Of a stretch of DNA of 64,000 nt, positions 35,784-47,359 are shown piece after piece. A program made the position numbers and the translations under genes. Source of the stretch: Hedera helix (taxonomy: Eukaryota; Streptophyta; Magnoliopsida; Apiales; Araliaceae); NCBI GenBank assembly GCA_947179155.2, contig OX359267.1, forward strand, positions 45,452,292-45,516,291, in the 5' to 3' direction. The first letter of the stretch is position 1; every line of letters begins with the position of its first letter. The notes below the pieces were generated by a model. That model searched no databases. It was given only the letters and a program-made list of their open reading frames with translations, and was not told where the DNA came from.

Positions 35784-38625
35784 CTAGCTAGGGATTTCTA
35801 AAACAAACAAATTTTTCGTAGAATATTTATTCAAAGTGCATGGTAGCCCTAGGGGCAATACATATATATCCAACCGTATTAGAATTTGTGATGCCGTGTT
35901 TGGTTTAACGTTGGGTGGATCAGAAAATGCTCCGGTAGCTATTTTCTCGTATACAATCTTGTCAGCCGCCTCCGTGAAGTGAATTCCATCCCAACTTATT
36001 CGTTCTCGAGGGCGTTCACATGCTCCCACCAGAACTTGGCTGCCATTTACAGTAACAGTGCCTTGTCCACATGCTACATTCCCATAATTATATTTTCCTC
36101 CATAACCACAGCAAGCTACAAGATAGTTCTTGAATCCTGCAAGTTTTAAGGGCAAAAATCTAAATCATATGATCATAAATATATTTATAACTTCAAATAT
36201 ATATATATATATACACACACACACACGTGGATCGGAGAATGTTTCATGGCAATTATTTTGATTAACACATTGTAGGTCGTTTATAAGAGAAATAGGCGTT
36301 CCAACTTCTTCTTTTTTTGTTTTGTTTTGTAAATAGGTACTATCTGCTATTATAAGTCCGTATTTAACATAAAGATTAAAAATTCTAAATTTGAATCGTC
36401 TATTCTCTTAGGCATAAATGTGTTTAAGATTTATCTAGGGTTCATCGCCACAACCCTTCTGGTGGGCAGAGAGATTCCGTGGCCCCAAAAGTGCCTTTAT
36501 GGAATTTTGAACCATGGTCTGTCTTGCGAATTCTTTACTAGGAAGTAGTTTATTTTTTTCTTATAATTAATTTATAGTTACTCAAGTTTGATATGTAGAG
36601 TAAAATGGGCTTGGCGCGCGTATATACCATATTTTTTGGGTTCCTTGTAAAGAGAATATTTGGCAGAGTAGATATCCACGTGTGTGATTGCAGCTAAGGG
36701 AAGGTCTTTGCGGAGTTGAGCAATGGCCTCCTTCAACTTGAGATTGAAGTATTGGGATACTTCGTTATAAGGTTTTGCGCAACCAGCACTATCTGTTTGG
36801 TCTTTTCTGACCGGAAAATATGTTAAGATGTAAGGAAGACAGCCTATCGGTCCGGTGTTGTGTATCCAAAATGTTCTGGCTCCGAAGTTGTTGTATATAT
36901 CCTGCAAACACCACAACATTTTTCATAATCTTGTTAATATGTTTTCTTGACATATGATATATATATATATATATAGGATTTTCTTAATGTGTGCCCTTAG
37001 GGCACACACTAAACACGAATTCAGTGCGCTTACATTGAATTATTTCTAAATGTAAGCACACTGAATTCAATGTATAAAAAAAAATATACTAGTGGATCTC
37101 ATGTATTGAATTCAGTGCAACTATATAAAGAAATAATTCCGCGTTTAGTGTGTACCCTTAGGACACACATTAAGCGGACTCATATATATATATATATGCC
37201 CTCAAATATTCAAAAATATAGAATTAATTTTGACTTTTTGTTATCAATATAAGATATTTTGAAATTTAAAACTGATATATTTTTGAACAAAATGAGTATC
37301 TACTGTATATATGTTTCAACATGGTAAGGAAAAAGAACTAATATGTGGGGAGAAGCTTATTTAAAGAAAATAAAAAACTAGTCTCAGTGAAATTATTGAG
37401 AAAAAATATGCGAGAGAATTTTTCGTAAGTGCATATTTTTTACAGGAATTACCTTAATATGCTCTGAGAGCCGGTTGATCATATCTGGTACAGATGCATT
37501 GACAGCCTCTATTGACATGTTTGTAAAGAATCCCATGCCAAGATCATTTTGACCAATATCAATAGTATATAAGGCTTTTGAAAAATATTCCTTCTTTGGT
37601 AGAAAATCCTTAAACCTTGCATCTGCATGCAATAATATAAAGTATTGATTAACTTATAAGTCTATAGAATTAATAGTAAAAAAATTGACCAGATAATTTT
37701 CATGAATTATATACATATTCTCAAAATTTTTACCTTCTCTTCTGATTATTTGTGATCTTTCTATGAATTCTTGGAATTGCAAGTACTGAACATAAAGGTA
37801 AAAAGGACTCCATCCATGTGGCGGTAAGTATTTTGGCAGCAGGTAATCTTTTGGTGGTGCGATTGTAGCTGCTGAGTTGGCAAAATTGGCACCATAACTG
37901 AAGTCTGAACCCAAGGAGTTTAGGTAAGGGTGGAGGAATGGTTTCCCTAAGCTTGTAGCTGAACCACCAAAATATAATCATCAGTGCTCATGCAAGTACG
38001 TATATATATGCATGGTTAGTTTCAATTCCCCGTATTTTAAGTATGGCCATTTTTTTTTGTCCAGGTTATAGACAAAATTGCATCTATATATCATAGCTAT
38101 TTTGTTATTTATCAATGCAACTCTGTGCTACTCGGCTACATGACTAAGAAATAGAGTACACATGCAAAATTGACACATATATATGTAAGGGAGTGATTCA
38201 CAGTTAACGTTGAATGTCATTTAAATTTCGGATGTTAAAACGTTAGAATGTATTGAACTATACTTCTGATAGTGCAAATATCTTCTAAAATGTAATTTTG
38301 AACGTTAGCTGTAAATTATTCTGTCTCAATATATATAAAAAAACAGAAAACAAAAAAAAAAAACACAAAAATGGTGATGGTACGTACTCAAGAAATCAAT
38401 CATGAGACGGCCATCAGAGTATCGTCCGGCTGGCCTGTCGAAGAAGGATTGACCATTGGGTGGGACTGACCAGGAAAATGCTGCTGAAATTGCACCGGTG
38501 TCGGAATTAGAGTCTCCGAAGTTAAAGATGGCCGGATAGTCGCATGTTTCTAAAGCCAAAGCAGGGTTCAGGAAAAGAACGCAAAATAAGGAAAAGGCTG
38601 ATAGGCACATGCTTAGGGACTTCAT
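35784..38625 (-). CDS. GDSL esterase/lipase, copy 2 with altered C-terminus
   Basis: Exons: 38625-38388, 37958-37734, 37622-37453, 36901-36628 and 36136-35784, all with GT-AG junctions; 419 residues. The catalytic set is intact: Ser39 in GDSNSDTG, Gly102, Asn180 in GQND, Asp352 and His355 in WDGIH. The signal peptide matches copy 1 except Ser7 to Cys. Near the end a 2-bp deletion (GCATCACAAA where the other copies have GCATGTCACAAA) shifts the frame after PNTA. The ACHK(V/F) ending is replaced by an extra tail of about 35 residues (SQILIRLDIYVLPLG...). The tail lies after all catalytic blocks, so activity may survive, but folding or secretion could change. Exon 4 begins with Asp instead of Asn. 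Intron 3 is 551 bases, against 312-322 in the others, because of a MITE. Confidence 0.85.
36974..37186. mobile_element. MITE in intron 3 of GDSL copy 2
   Basis: About 210 bases with terminal inverted repeats of roughly 40 bases. The left end has CTTAATGTGTGCCCTTAGGG and the right end, read on the minus strand, CTTAATGTGTGTCCTAAGGG; both continue ACACACTAAAC. Each arm holds its own small palindrome (GTGTGCCCTTAGGGCACAC). It lies in an AT-microsatellite context. Copies 1 and 3 lack it. GT and AG splice sites are unaffected. Confidence 0.75.
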
Positions 38626-38676
38626 AGTGTAGGAATTAGGATTGGTTTGATATTGAAAGTAAGCTAGGAAGTTTGG

Positions 38677-38684
38677 TTTATATA
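38677..38684 (-). promoter_or_regulatory. TATA box of GDSL copy 2
   Basis: TATATAAA about 52 bases above the ATG, in the same context as copy 1. A 4-base deletion in the leader (relative to copies 1 and 3) brings it slightly closer. Confidence 0.7.
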
Positions 38685-38689
38685 GTGTG

Positions 38690-40645
38690 GGAATTTGGGT
38701 GATGGGCGTACTCTAGTTGACTAATTATAAGTGGGTGTTTGGTCAAGAATTTGCTTGCTTTCTTGTTATATTTTTATAAGTGATCGAAATTTTCTAAAAA
38801 TTTGACATTTTAAGGTTGAAATTTGCTCAAGATTATATCAAGTCTAAAACTGTTGCATCAATATATTACAAAAGTTACATATTCTTTGTTTGTCACTATT
38901 ATATATATCCCGAAAATTAGTTAGTGTTGGTTTAATAGAAATGACATGATAATAAAATTGTAATAAATAATTTTTTAAAATTATACAAAAAATATGTATA
39001 CTAGTGGTAGGATTCTTGTATAATTGCATACTAGTATGTAAAGATATGTAAAATACCTAATATTATGTAGGTCTCGTTTCTTAATTTTTCTCTTTTTTAT
39101 AGTATTTGAATACAATTTTTTTGTATAATTTTTATTCATAACATTATTCAGTTGTAATAATAAAGTTAAGAGTATTGTGAAATTTTATACTATAATTAAT
39201 TTTAAAAAGTATTTATTTTATAAAACAAAAAATGTTAACAAATTAATGAGATTCTTTTTGTAAAACAAAAAAAATATTATAGAGGTGCAATATTTATTTT
39301 ATAACCTTCACAAAAGACTTTATTAAACTTCATGAAAATGGAATCCCTTTTTTTCATAAGAAAATGATTTATACATCGACTAAGTTAATGACAAATTTAA
39401 ATTGCAATTAACATAAAACATTAAATGATTAAATAAAATAATAATATTAACATCCTTTCTTTATTCCTTTTTTGTCATATTTAGTATTAATATAAATTAC
39501 AACACTTTTTCTCAAAACCAAAATATTAATTATAGTAGTACGTTCTAGTATTAATAACGAACTAGTCTACATACACAATATTCAAATATAATATTCATTT
39601 TAATTATTAAAAAGTGGAGCATGACACATATTTCAATATCATGTCTTATTTTTTAATAATTGTTGCCCTGTACAATTTTAACATGCACGGATTGGTTTCC
39701 TAACCCACGTAGTTTATAAATTATGAAAAATTATTGGATGTTGCATGAGCAAAGTTACAGTTTGTTCTTTCCTCTTACAATATTGTGGAGTTCACAAGTG
39801 GTGGGCCCCTTGTAGACCCCACGATATTGTGAGAGGAAGGAACAAACTGTAACTCTGCTATGGGGACAATCAATAATTTCTCATAAATTATAGGCTATAA
39901 GAGAGTAATTTTCTCCTTCCAGGTCATAAAGGAACTAAAAATACACCAATTTCTAGAAAAGCAGCCAATGTTTACTGTATAAGTCAATAATATTCTAAAA
40001 TTTTGAAAATAACGTGTGTTTGTTTAAATTTAAAAATAATAAATTTATAATTAATAGTATTTTTTGAGTAGTTAAAATGTTAATAATTGTATCCACTAAA
40101 ATTAAATAAATTTACATTAATTTTAAAAATCACAAATTGACTTCAAATATTTAAAATGAAACTCGTTCCGTGAAAAAAGGATGGTAACAATTAACCAACG
40201 CTAAAGTAGGGGGAAAATAATAACATTTACGTTAGACTTTTCATTTTTTGTACGTCCTTTGTTTCACAAAATTTGCCTGTTACGTCACTAAAGAATTTTT
40301 TAATTTTATTTATAGTAAGATAAAATAATATAATATTATTAAATTTGATATCATAATTATATTATCATATCATGATTAATTAGTCAATGAATGAATTATT
40401 ATTTTAAGGTCAAGTACATAACGAATTCTTACAACCTTAATGAAGGAATTATAAGAGCAGAACATATGAAAATTATAAAATTAATGTTTATAAAATATGA
40501 CTCTTGTTTTAGAACAAAAAGATTATAATATTTCCGTCAGTTTTGAATGGAAAAATAAGTGGCGGCGCCAGACTCCAGTTTTGGACCTACACTAGCTAAA
40601 GTGGTACTTGCGCAGACGGGCTAAAGAAAACATGTGAAAATGAGT
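38690..40645. repeat. Upstream block of GDSL unit 2
   Basis: Aligns with block A, block B and the region above copy 3 and shares several small features with block B. It lacks about 45 bases (TTTTCAATTCTGAATGATTT... ) present near 3730 and 50028. It contains an extra piece of about 97 bases at about 39559-39655 and the MITE at 39725. No gene. Confidence 0.65.
39725..39882. mobile_element. Foldback MITE with 9-bp target duplication
   Basis: 158 bases flanked by perfect ATAAATTAT repeats (39716-39724 and 39883-39891). Units 1 and 3 have a single ATAAATTAT at the equivalent site (near 4628 and 50932). Inverted arms: GAAAAATTATTGGATGTTGC on the left; GAGAAATTATTGATTGTCCC on the minus strand at the right. 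Both arms run on through GAGTTACAGTTTGTTC-like sequence to a central GTGGTGGGCCCC region. The 9-bp duplication and ends fit Mutator-like MITEs. Confidence 0.85.
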
Positions 40646-40647
40646 GC

Positions 40648-40997
40648 TTTTAGGGGACCGGGGGATGGGAACCCGTCTATCGATCAGTTAATTTTTTATT
40701 TTATTTTATTTTATTTATTTTTTAAATGATTTTTATAAAATAAATTTGATTTTTTAAAATAAAATATTTAAAGAATATATTGATTTAGGTATAATTTGAA
40801 TACATATAAACAAATAGTATTTACAGATTGTATAATACTGTTTATTTACATGCATCTAAATTACACTTAAATTACTGTATTATATAAAAAATTAATTTTA
40901 AAAAATCAAACTTAATTTTTAAAAATTATTTTTAAAAAAATTAAAAATTAATAGATCGTTAGACGGATTCCATTTCTCCGTCCCCCTAGCCTTTTCC
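40648..40997. mobile_element. MITE-like inverted-repeat element
   Basis: About 350 bases absent from the matching sites of blocks A and B and unit 3. Left end AGGGGACCGGGGGATGGGAA with CCCGTCTATCGATCAGTTAA; right end on the minus strand AGGGGGACGGAGAAATGGAA with TCCGTCTAACGATCTATTAA. The interior is AT-rich. The exact borders and target duplication are uncertain. Confidence 0.65.
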
Positions 40998-43030
40998 AAT
41001 TATAAATGGCTTACCGTGAAAGGCGGTTGTGTATACAATTATTATAAGTATATAATGATAATTTTATTAAATTTAGAAGATATTGATATACATCAAGATT
41101 GATGTCATCATTTCCCCTCTCCCTTTATAATAACCTTTATAATATATATAGAGAAAGTGAGTAACAATTGTACTTCATCTAGAACACATAAAATTAAACA
41201 TGATTCTAAGTTCTTATTAAAATCCCTCCGTATATTGTCGAGAATGTCTTAAAGGGAATCCAACATAGAGTTTTTCTCTTAACAACAATCTTTAATTCAA
41301 GTAGTATCATATTTTTTCTTATACTCTTGTAGTCAATAGTTTAGCATGCCCCTCTCATTCATTATAATACTATTATTTAGTAGGAAAATGTATTTATATC
41401 AAATTTTATATCTAATAATTAAATTTTATTCTAAATATTATTTTTTCAAAAGTAATTAAAATTCAGGTTTAAATATGTCTTTAACAAATTTATATAGGCA
41501 ATTAATATTTTCGCAAACTAATTTGATATCTTTGCAAGTGGGTCTTATTTAATTTTGTGAAAATATCACATTTTTTTGAATAAAATTTTAACAAAAAATC
41601 ATTTTCTAAATTTTTATAACTATAATAATGCGTTTATAATATAAATAATCAACAATTATAATAAAAATTTATCATTAATACAATAACTAAAATATATATT
41701 AACCCTTTTATATATTATTGGTTGAGAGACGGTGAAAGTTGAAGCAAAACTTTAAAGCTTAATTAAGTAGGACCTCGAAAGTGACGAAAAAGAGTCATCG
41801 CGTGCTGGAAAACAAATTATATTTTAACCATTTTACATCTAGAAATATTATTTTAATTCTTATGGTTTTAAAAAAAAATCGTAAGAACTACAAAAGCCGT
41901 CTGCGTCAGCCGTCAGATACATACTTGTATTTGGAGAAAATAAAGACAAACACGGAGAAGAGTAAAACATGGACAATAATTTCCAACGTGCCCGCGGAAG
42001 GCATTTATTTGTAAACTTATGAGGTCTCACCTGGGAATAGTCAAAACTTCCAGATTTCCTACATCGGATGGAGATAAGAATAATTAATTAATTAATAATA
42101 TTTCTTTTACTCTTATTTATAAAATTATTATTGATTTTTAAAAATTAATTTAAAAATTTTAAAAATTTCAAATTTAGATAATTTATTAAAAACTATAATA
42201 AGTAATACTTTTCATATAATTAATAATAGTTATTGTTGTATTGATTAAAATTAAAAGAATTCACGTTAATTTTGTGTTTTAAAATATAAAAAATACTTGT
42301 TTTTAGTTTTTATATTTTTATAATACTAGTATAAAATGACATAATATTCTTGATTAAATTTATCATCATAATATCATTATCATTCTATAATACTAAACCA
42401 ACCACTTATTATTTTAAGGAGTATATGCGAAATAAAAATATATCTGTAATATTTACAAATTATACGAAAGATACTATTTTTGTGAAACGGATGGAGAAAA
42501 AAAATGAATAAACTAATAAGACTCAACTTTCACTATATAAACCCTAAAAAACAAGCTAAAACAATAACTAATGATAAATCATTACTTAAATACAAAAAAT
42601 AATTAATAGTATAAATAAAATTAGAATAATTTCTAGATCGTTCTTTTTCTATAATAGATTTGGGTGTGACATTATTATAACGATTTATTTTTTCAACACT
42701 TGTGTTGAATAACTACCAAAATTTATATATTCTATTATTATTTTTGAAATATGAATGTTTTTTAGTAGTATTTGTGGTTTTCATTAACTGTTGCTATAAT
42801 TGATACTCTTTTTGATTATTTGTTCTTCTATGTTAAATGATAACTATTTTTATTGTAATATTTCATCTTTTGTATTATATTACAATTTTAATAGATTTCA
42901 ATTCTTTGAACTGTTTAATAAAGAAAGACCGTCTCATTTTAAAAAATTTAACCTCAAGTTTGCTTCTTAATCTTGAATTCGTACCACCCAAATAAGAGAT
43001 ACTTCGAATATAATAGCTGCTTTATTCTCT
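40998..43030. repeat. Distal intergenic DNA of unit 2
   Basis: No gene. About 41180-41340 matches 8870-9040 of unit 1. About 41380-42050 matches 52915-53380 of unit 3. About 42020-42280 matches 14900-15180 and 53560-53830. About 42300-43020 matches 9490-10230 and 53850-54545. A 77-codon open frame at 41781-42014 is not preserved in unit 3. Confidence 0.6.
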
Positions 43031-44612
43031 TCGGCAACTCGACGTTAATAATGCCTTTTCTCCAAGGCACTTTTACTGAAGATGTCTGTAATGACTATGA
43101 AATTCTCTGTAATTTTTTTAATGGAATAAAATTATGTGAATTTATTTTGTGCAATGATGTGGTGTGTGTGTGTGTGTGTATGTGTGTGTGTGTGTGTGTT
43201 TACATTAAGAATGAAAAGAAAAACTAACACGAGCTTAATTTAAATGTTATGTGATGATTGCGAGTAATGCATTATGTAATTTCAGACCCAATAAATTAAA
43301 TTAATTAATTTATTGAGGAACAAAAGGTAAGACCATGTTATCTAATTTAATTAACGAATTACATTAGTTACGATCTAAATTTAAGTTATTTAAATTAATA
43401 ACTTGAATATGGACCTTTAAAGGCAAAATTAGTGTGTTAATTATTTTAACACTAAGTTTATTTAATATATTAGTTAGTCATGCCCAATAACTTTATTAGT
43501 GCCCAAGTGACTATATTTTAATTTGGGTTATGAATAATGGATCAATTAAAATTAACTAACCAAGTATGGGTTAGATCAAGCCCATGCGTTATTGGGGGGG
43601 GTTAAGCCCAACGTTTTTTCTTCATTTGAAACAGAAGTGTAGCAGCCCAAAACTTTGTTTTAATTGAGCGAAGTTATCAGTCATGACTTTCAATTTGGAA
43701 CAAATCAGGAGGATTACTTCAGCAGCCTAGTGCATGTGAGAATACATCATTAGAATCAGCTGAGCATGTCATAGGGGTTGCCCAAGGAGCCATTTTCGGT
43801 GGCTCTAGGTGCAAGTTCTGCCGTTCCATTTTTGGGCAGGGGAATTGAGATGATTAGGGCTGTGCAGAGGTCAGGTAGGAGTCATGCTAGCTTGAAATAG
43901 CTGATGAAATGAGAGAAGTGCTCAGTTTTGTGTGAAGAATCAACCTTCCCTCACAGCCTTTGTTCTATTTTCCTTCTAAGAGTAAGTTATCACAAAGGGG
44001 GAGCATATTGAGAGAAGGAAAGAGAGAGAGAGAGCGAGAGCTCCAACAGTGAGAAGGAAGATTTCTAGCCATCACTAGTTCTAGACAACCAGGAACAAGT
44101 ACTTCAATCATCAATCCAAGCTCAAAGGTTTAAAAGTCATTCTACATTAAACCTTTAGATTAATAAGTTCACAAATTAGTTCATTGGTTGCATTGTTTTG
44201 TGTATGTGTTGTGGGAGGTTGGTGATTTGTGGGGGTCATGAAGGACCCGATGATATAAGGATAATGTACGGCTAGAGATTTTGTGTTATATGATTAAATA
44301 TAGTTAGTTATATGATAAGATAACATATGCATGCAAGCACCCTGTGCTTGGTATCATGAGTTACGCCAGTTCCTTGTCACCTCTAGCTTCATTAACTCCC
44401 ATGCAGACACCTCTCTTTTTGTCTCAACAGTTCTCTCTTAAGGATCTTAGCTCCTTAGTTTATTTTCTTGAAGTTGAAGTTTCTCTCCACACCAATGATC
44501 TCTTCCTCTGTCATCGTCAATATCTTATTGATCTCCTCACTTAAGCTCGCATGACCGAAACAAAGCCCATAGCCACTAGTCCCCCCTCCCCCTCGCGCTT
44601 CACTTTGACACT
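43031..44612 (+). mobile_element. Insertion in unit 2 carrying a copia fragment
   Basis: Units 1 and 3 are continuous across this point (near 10225 and 54545), whereas unit 2 is interrupted for about 1.6 kb. The insert starts with GGCAACTCGACGTTAATAAT, includes (GT)n at 43158-43199, a G-rich spot near 43593, a (GA)n run near 44021-44040, and a Ty1/copia RT piece near its right end. I could not find LTRs or target duplications. Confidence 0.5.
43158..43200. repeat. (GT)n microsatellite
   Basis: About 20 GT dinucleotides with one interruption (TATG). Confidence 0.9.
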
Positions 44613-44620
44613 GTGTTATC
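44370..44620 (+). pseudogene. Ty1/copia reverse transcriptase fragment
   Basis: The frame gives QQFSLKDLSSLVYFLEVEVS and LFLCHRQYLIDLLT, then after a stop ARMTETKPIATS. This matches the well-known copia RT pattern F-x-(I/M)KDLG-x-L-x-YFLGIEV ... L-x-Q-x-KY-x-x-DLL ... M-x-x-x-K-P-x-x-T. It is only about 80 codons long, contains an in-frame stop, and lacks the YVDD box. Confidence 0.75.
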
Positions 44621-44986
44621 TTTTATTAATTTAAATTTTAAATAGGAGTACAATTAATAAGAGATTCCAACTCCAATAAATTTTGAATATCTTCATGTGA
44701 ATGAAACGTTGTTTATCTTCATGAAGAATTCTTTACCATAAATTTATTTTTTCTGTCAAAATTGACAAATTGGAGCTTTGATCACATTTTTTTTAATCAA
44801 TGTGAGTATGCTTGAGTGGCAAATTCAGACAGCGTTAGGAACCCAAATTGTGTGTACAGGAGAAGAGACTCATCATCTAGCTTTGAAGGCAGAGAGAATG
44901 GAGAAATTGAAAAAATCTCACAATATTGATAGTGTAAAAGGGCTAGGCTGTTCTAGTGAAATCATTAATCTTAAAGACTTAAACGT
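44613..44986. repeat. Junction of GDSL units 2 and 3
   Basis: 44613-44805 is the distal end of unit 2, matching 10255-10470 and 54585-54790. From about 44925 the sequence matches the 3' flank of units 1 and 2 (near 676 and 35270), so unit 3 begins between about 44810 and 44925. The two units are therefore directly adjacent, head to tail. No gene. Confidence 0.65.
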
Positions 44987-44994
44987 GTGGGGAT

Positions 44995-46977
44995 TAGGGC
45001 TGCAAACGATCCGATCTGATCCAAATATTGTCAAATTCGAACCGAATTAGTCGAACTCGATCATGTTCGAGTAGCAGTATCGAACTAACGTACTTGTGCG
45101 AGTTCGGATCATTAGTGTTTACGAGCAGTTCGCGAACATGTTCTAGTTTGCGAGCAGAAAGGGTTCGACTATATGCTCGAGTTCGCGAGCATACTCGAGT
45201 TTGCCTATAATGCTCGAATTTGCAAAAATTAGGCCAATTTTTTTTTTTGAAAAATTTAAACTATAATTACAAGGCTAAGGGGACTCAGATACTCGGATTT
45301 ATTTAGGAATTAAGAATAGCCAAATAAGATATAATATATCATAATATCATATTATAATATATTCATATATATATATATTAAATTAGTAGTAGTGGTCAAT
45401 ATTATTATTAATTACATAATTAGTCTAGAATAAATAAATATTACTACTTTCAATTAACACAAAAAAGGGAGATATTACTACTTCCTTAATTAATTAATTA
45501 TTTTCATTTTTTTGCATTTTTTACTTTTAGGTGAAACAAAAGAAAAAAAAATACTCCATCTATTTCCTAAAAAGAGTCTTATTTGAGATTTTTTTATAAT
45601 GAAATTGTAAAATTCAAAAATTTAAAATAATGTGAATTTAGTTGATTTAGATTAATTCAATATCTAATAAACTAATATTGTTAACCTTGAAATGTATTAC
45701 TACTAGATACTTCTTTCGTTCTGAAATATAAGTAATAAGATGAACTGCTCAAGTATGAATTTTTAATTCAAAAGGGATGTGGTAATTAACTTTCGAATAA
45801 AATAAATCTTGAGATTTATTTTATAAAAGGTTTATAATTTTCATAATTATATTGTTTAAAACTAAATAATTTTTTTTCTAAAAAACTAAAGTAATATATT
45901 AAATTTTACAATTTTGTAAATTAACTACAATTCTAAAATCAAAGGCTCAAAGTAATTTAGAGACTTTGTTTCTTTTTTATTTTTTAATTTAAATTATTAA
46001 CTCATTTTAATTTCATGCAAATGGTACTGTGACATTGCTTTATTAGATTATTAAACTTTTTAAACTTTATTTTTTATACTAAATATGATTACTTAATTAC
46101 ATAAAACAAAGTTAGTCAATCATTTTTTCTCACTGTCTCACATGTATACTATAAGTCTGTAACACTAAAAAATTCAAAATTATTAAAATCAAGTTTGCAC
46201 TTTTAATTATATGGTTAATAAACAATAGGTTGATGTAATGTACAATAGTAATTGTACAAAGATTATTACTCTATTAATGAAGTCACGATACAATGATGAC
46301 TTGGTTTCTCTATTCTCTATCTCGATTTGGTAATTTCAATAACTCATGCAAATGTAAGCAATTATACTGTATCATTCTTTAATTAATGTCAAATTGTCAT
46401 TGCATGATGATTAATGACATTATTTATGTGATTTATGACATGGGTTATAATTTATTAAATTATCAGTGACATAAATTATAATAATCTAACAATCATTGTT
46501 AAAATTTTTATAAAAATATTATAATTATTTTAATTAAATTACAGGTGAAGAAGTACACATTATTATTTAATAAAAATGTGTACTTCTAATCAATTATTAA
46601 AAAAACAAAAAGATGTTCAAGTAATAAAAAAAGAAAATTACTAAAAATTTAGCAATTATTGATAAGACAAACTTTAAAATTTAATATGAAATAACTAATT
46701 ATTTGTATTTAGAATTTAAAAACATTAAACATGTAAGAAATATAATTCGAACTCGAGTAGATAACGGATCGAACCGAGCTACGTCAAACACTAGTATAGC
46801 CGAACTCGAACCGAACTGTTCACGAATATAATCGAATCGAACTATATGGTTTGCGAACATGTTCGATTGAGCAATCGAACTCTATACCATGTATGAATTT
46901 GGCTCAAAAAGGTCAAATAGTCAAACTCGAACTGAACCGAATCGATTCGCATACAATTCGGTTCGTTTGCAGGTCTA
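44995..46977. mobile_element. hAT-like non-autonomous transposon
   Basis: 1983 bases with ends TAGGGCTGCAAACGA and, on the minus strand, TAGACCTGCAAACGA. It is flanked by GTGGGGAT (44987-44994) and GTGGGGAC (46978-46985), an 8-base target duplication with one change. Units 1 and 2 show the uninterrupted site (TTGGGGACTGGGG near 777; CGGGATTGGG near 35338). Both subterminal regions are rich in TTCGAG/CTCGAA and GTTCG words (45030-45230 and 46745-46975). The middle is AT-rich with no transposase frame. Confidence 0.8.
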
Positions 46978-47197
46978 GTGGGGACTGAGGCCTCTTTTTA
47001 AGGCAGACGTAGTAGTTTTTCCTAACCTAACAACAAACAATATTTAAAGGACCTATATTTGTATATGTCAAGATACTGCGGTAAAGAAAAATAACTTTAA
47101 GTGAGCAAAAAATTAAGCGGTTAACATGAGGAGGTATGCACAACAGATGAGCTTCAGGAAAAAGACTTTGATAAAAAATTTACATAGTATTAATCAT

Positions 47198-47203
47198 TTT
47201 ATT
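47198..47203 (-). promoter_or_regulatory. Poly(A) signal AATAAA of GDSL copy 3
   Basis: Conserved hexamer about 157 bases beyond the stop codon, in the same context as copies 1 and 2. Confidence 0.55.
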
Positions 47204-47359
47204 GCTAGTACATAAAAAGAAAATGTAAATGAAATTGCCGGAGGCAAATGATCTCTACAAAGAGCTAGCTAGTTACTTCTAAAACGAACAAATTTTTAGT
47301 TGAATATTTATTCAAAGTGCATGGTAACCCTAGAGGCAATACATATATATCCAACCATA

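Noticed and set aside
42973..43227. 84-codon plus frame ending in a Cys/Val run
   Set aside because: The C-terminal half is a translated (GT)n microsatellite and the 5' half crosses an insertion junction.
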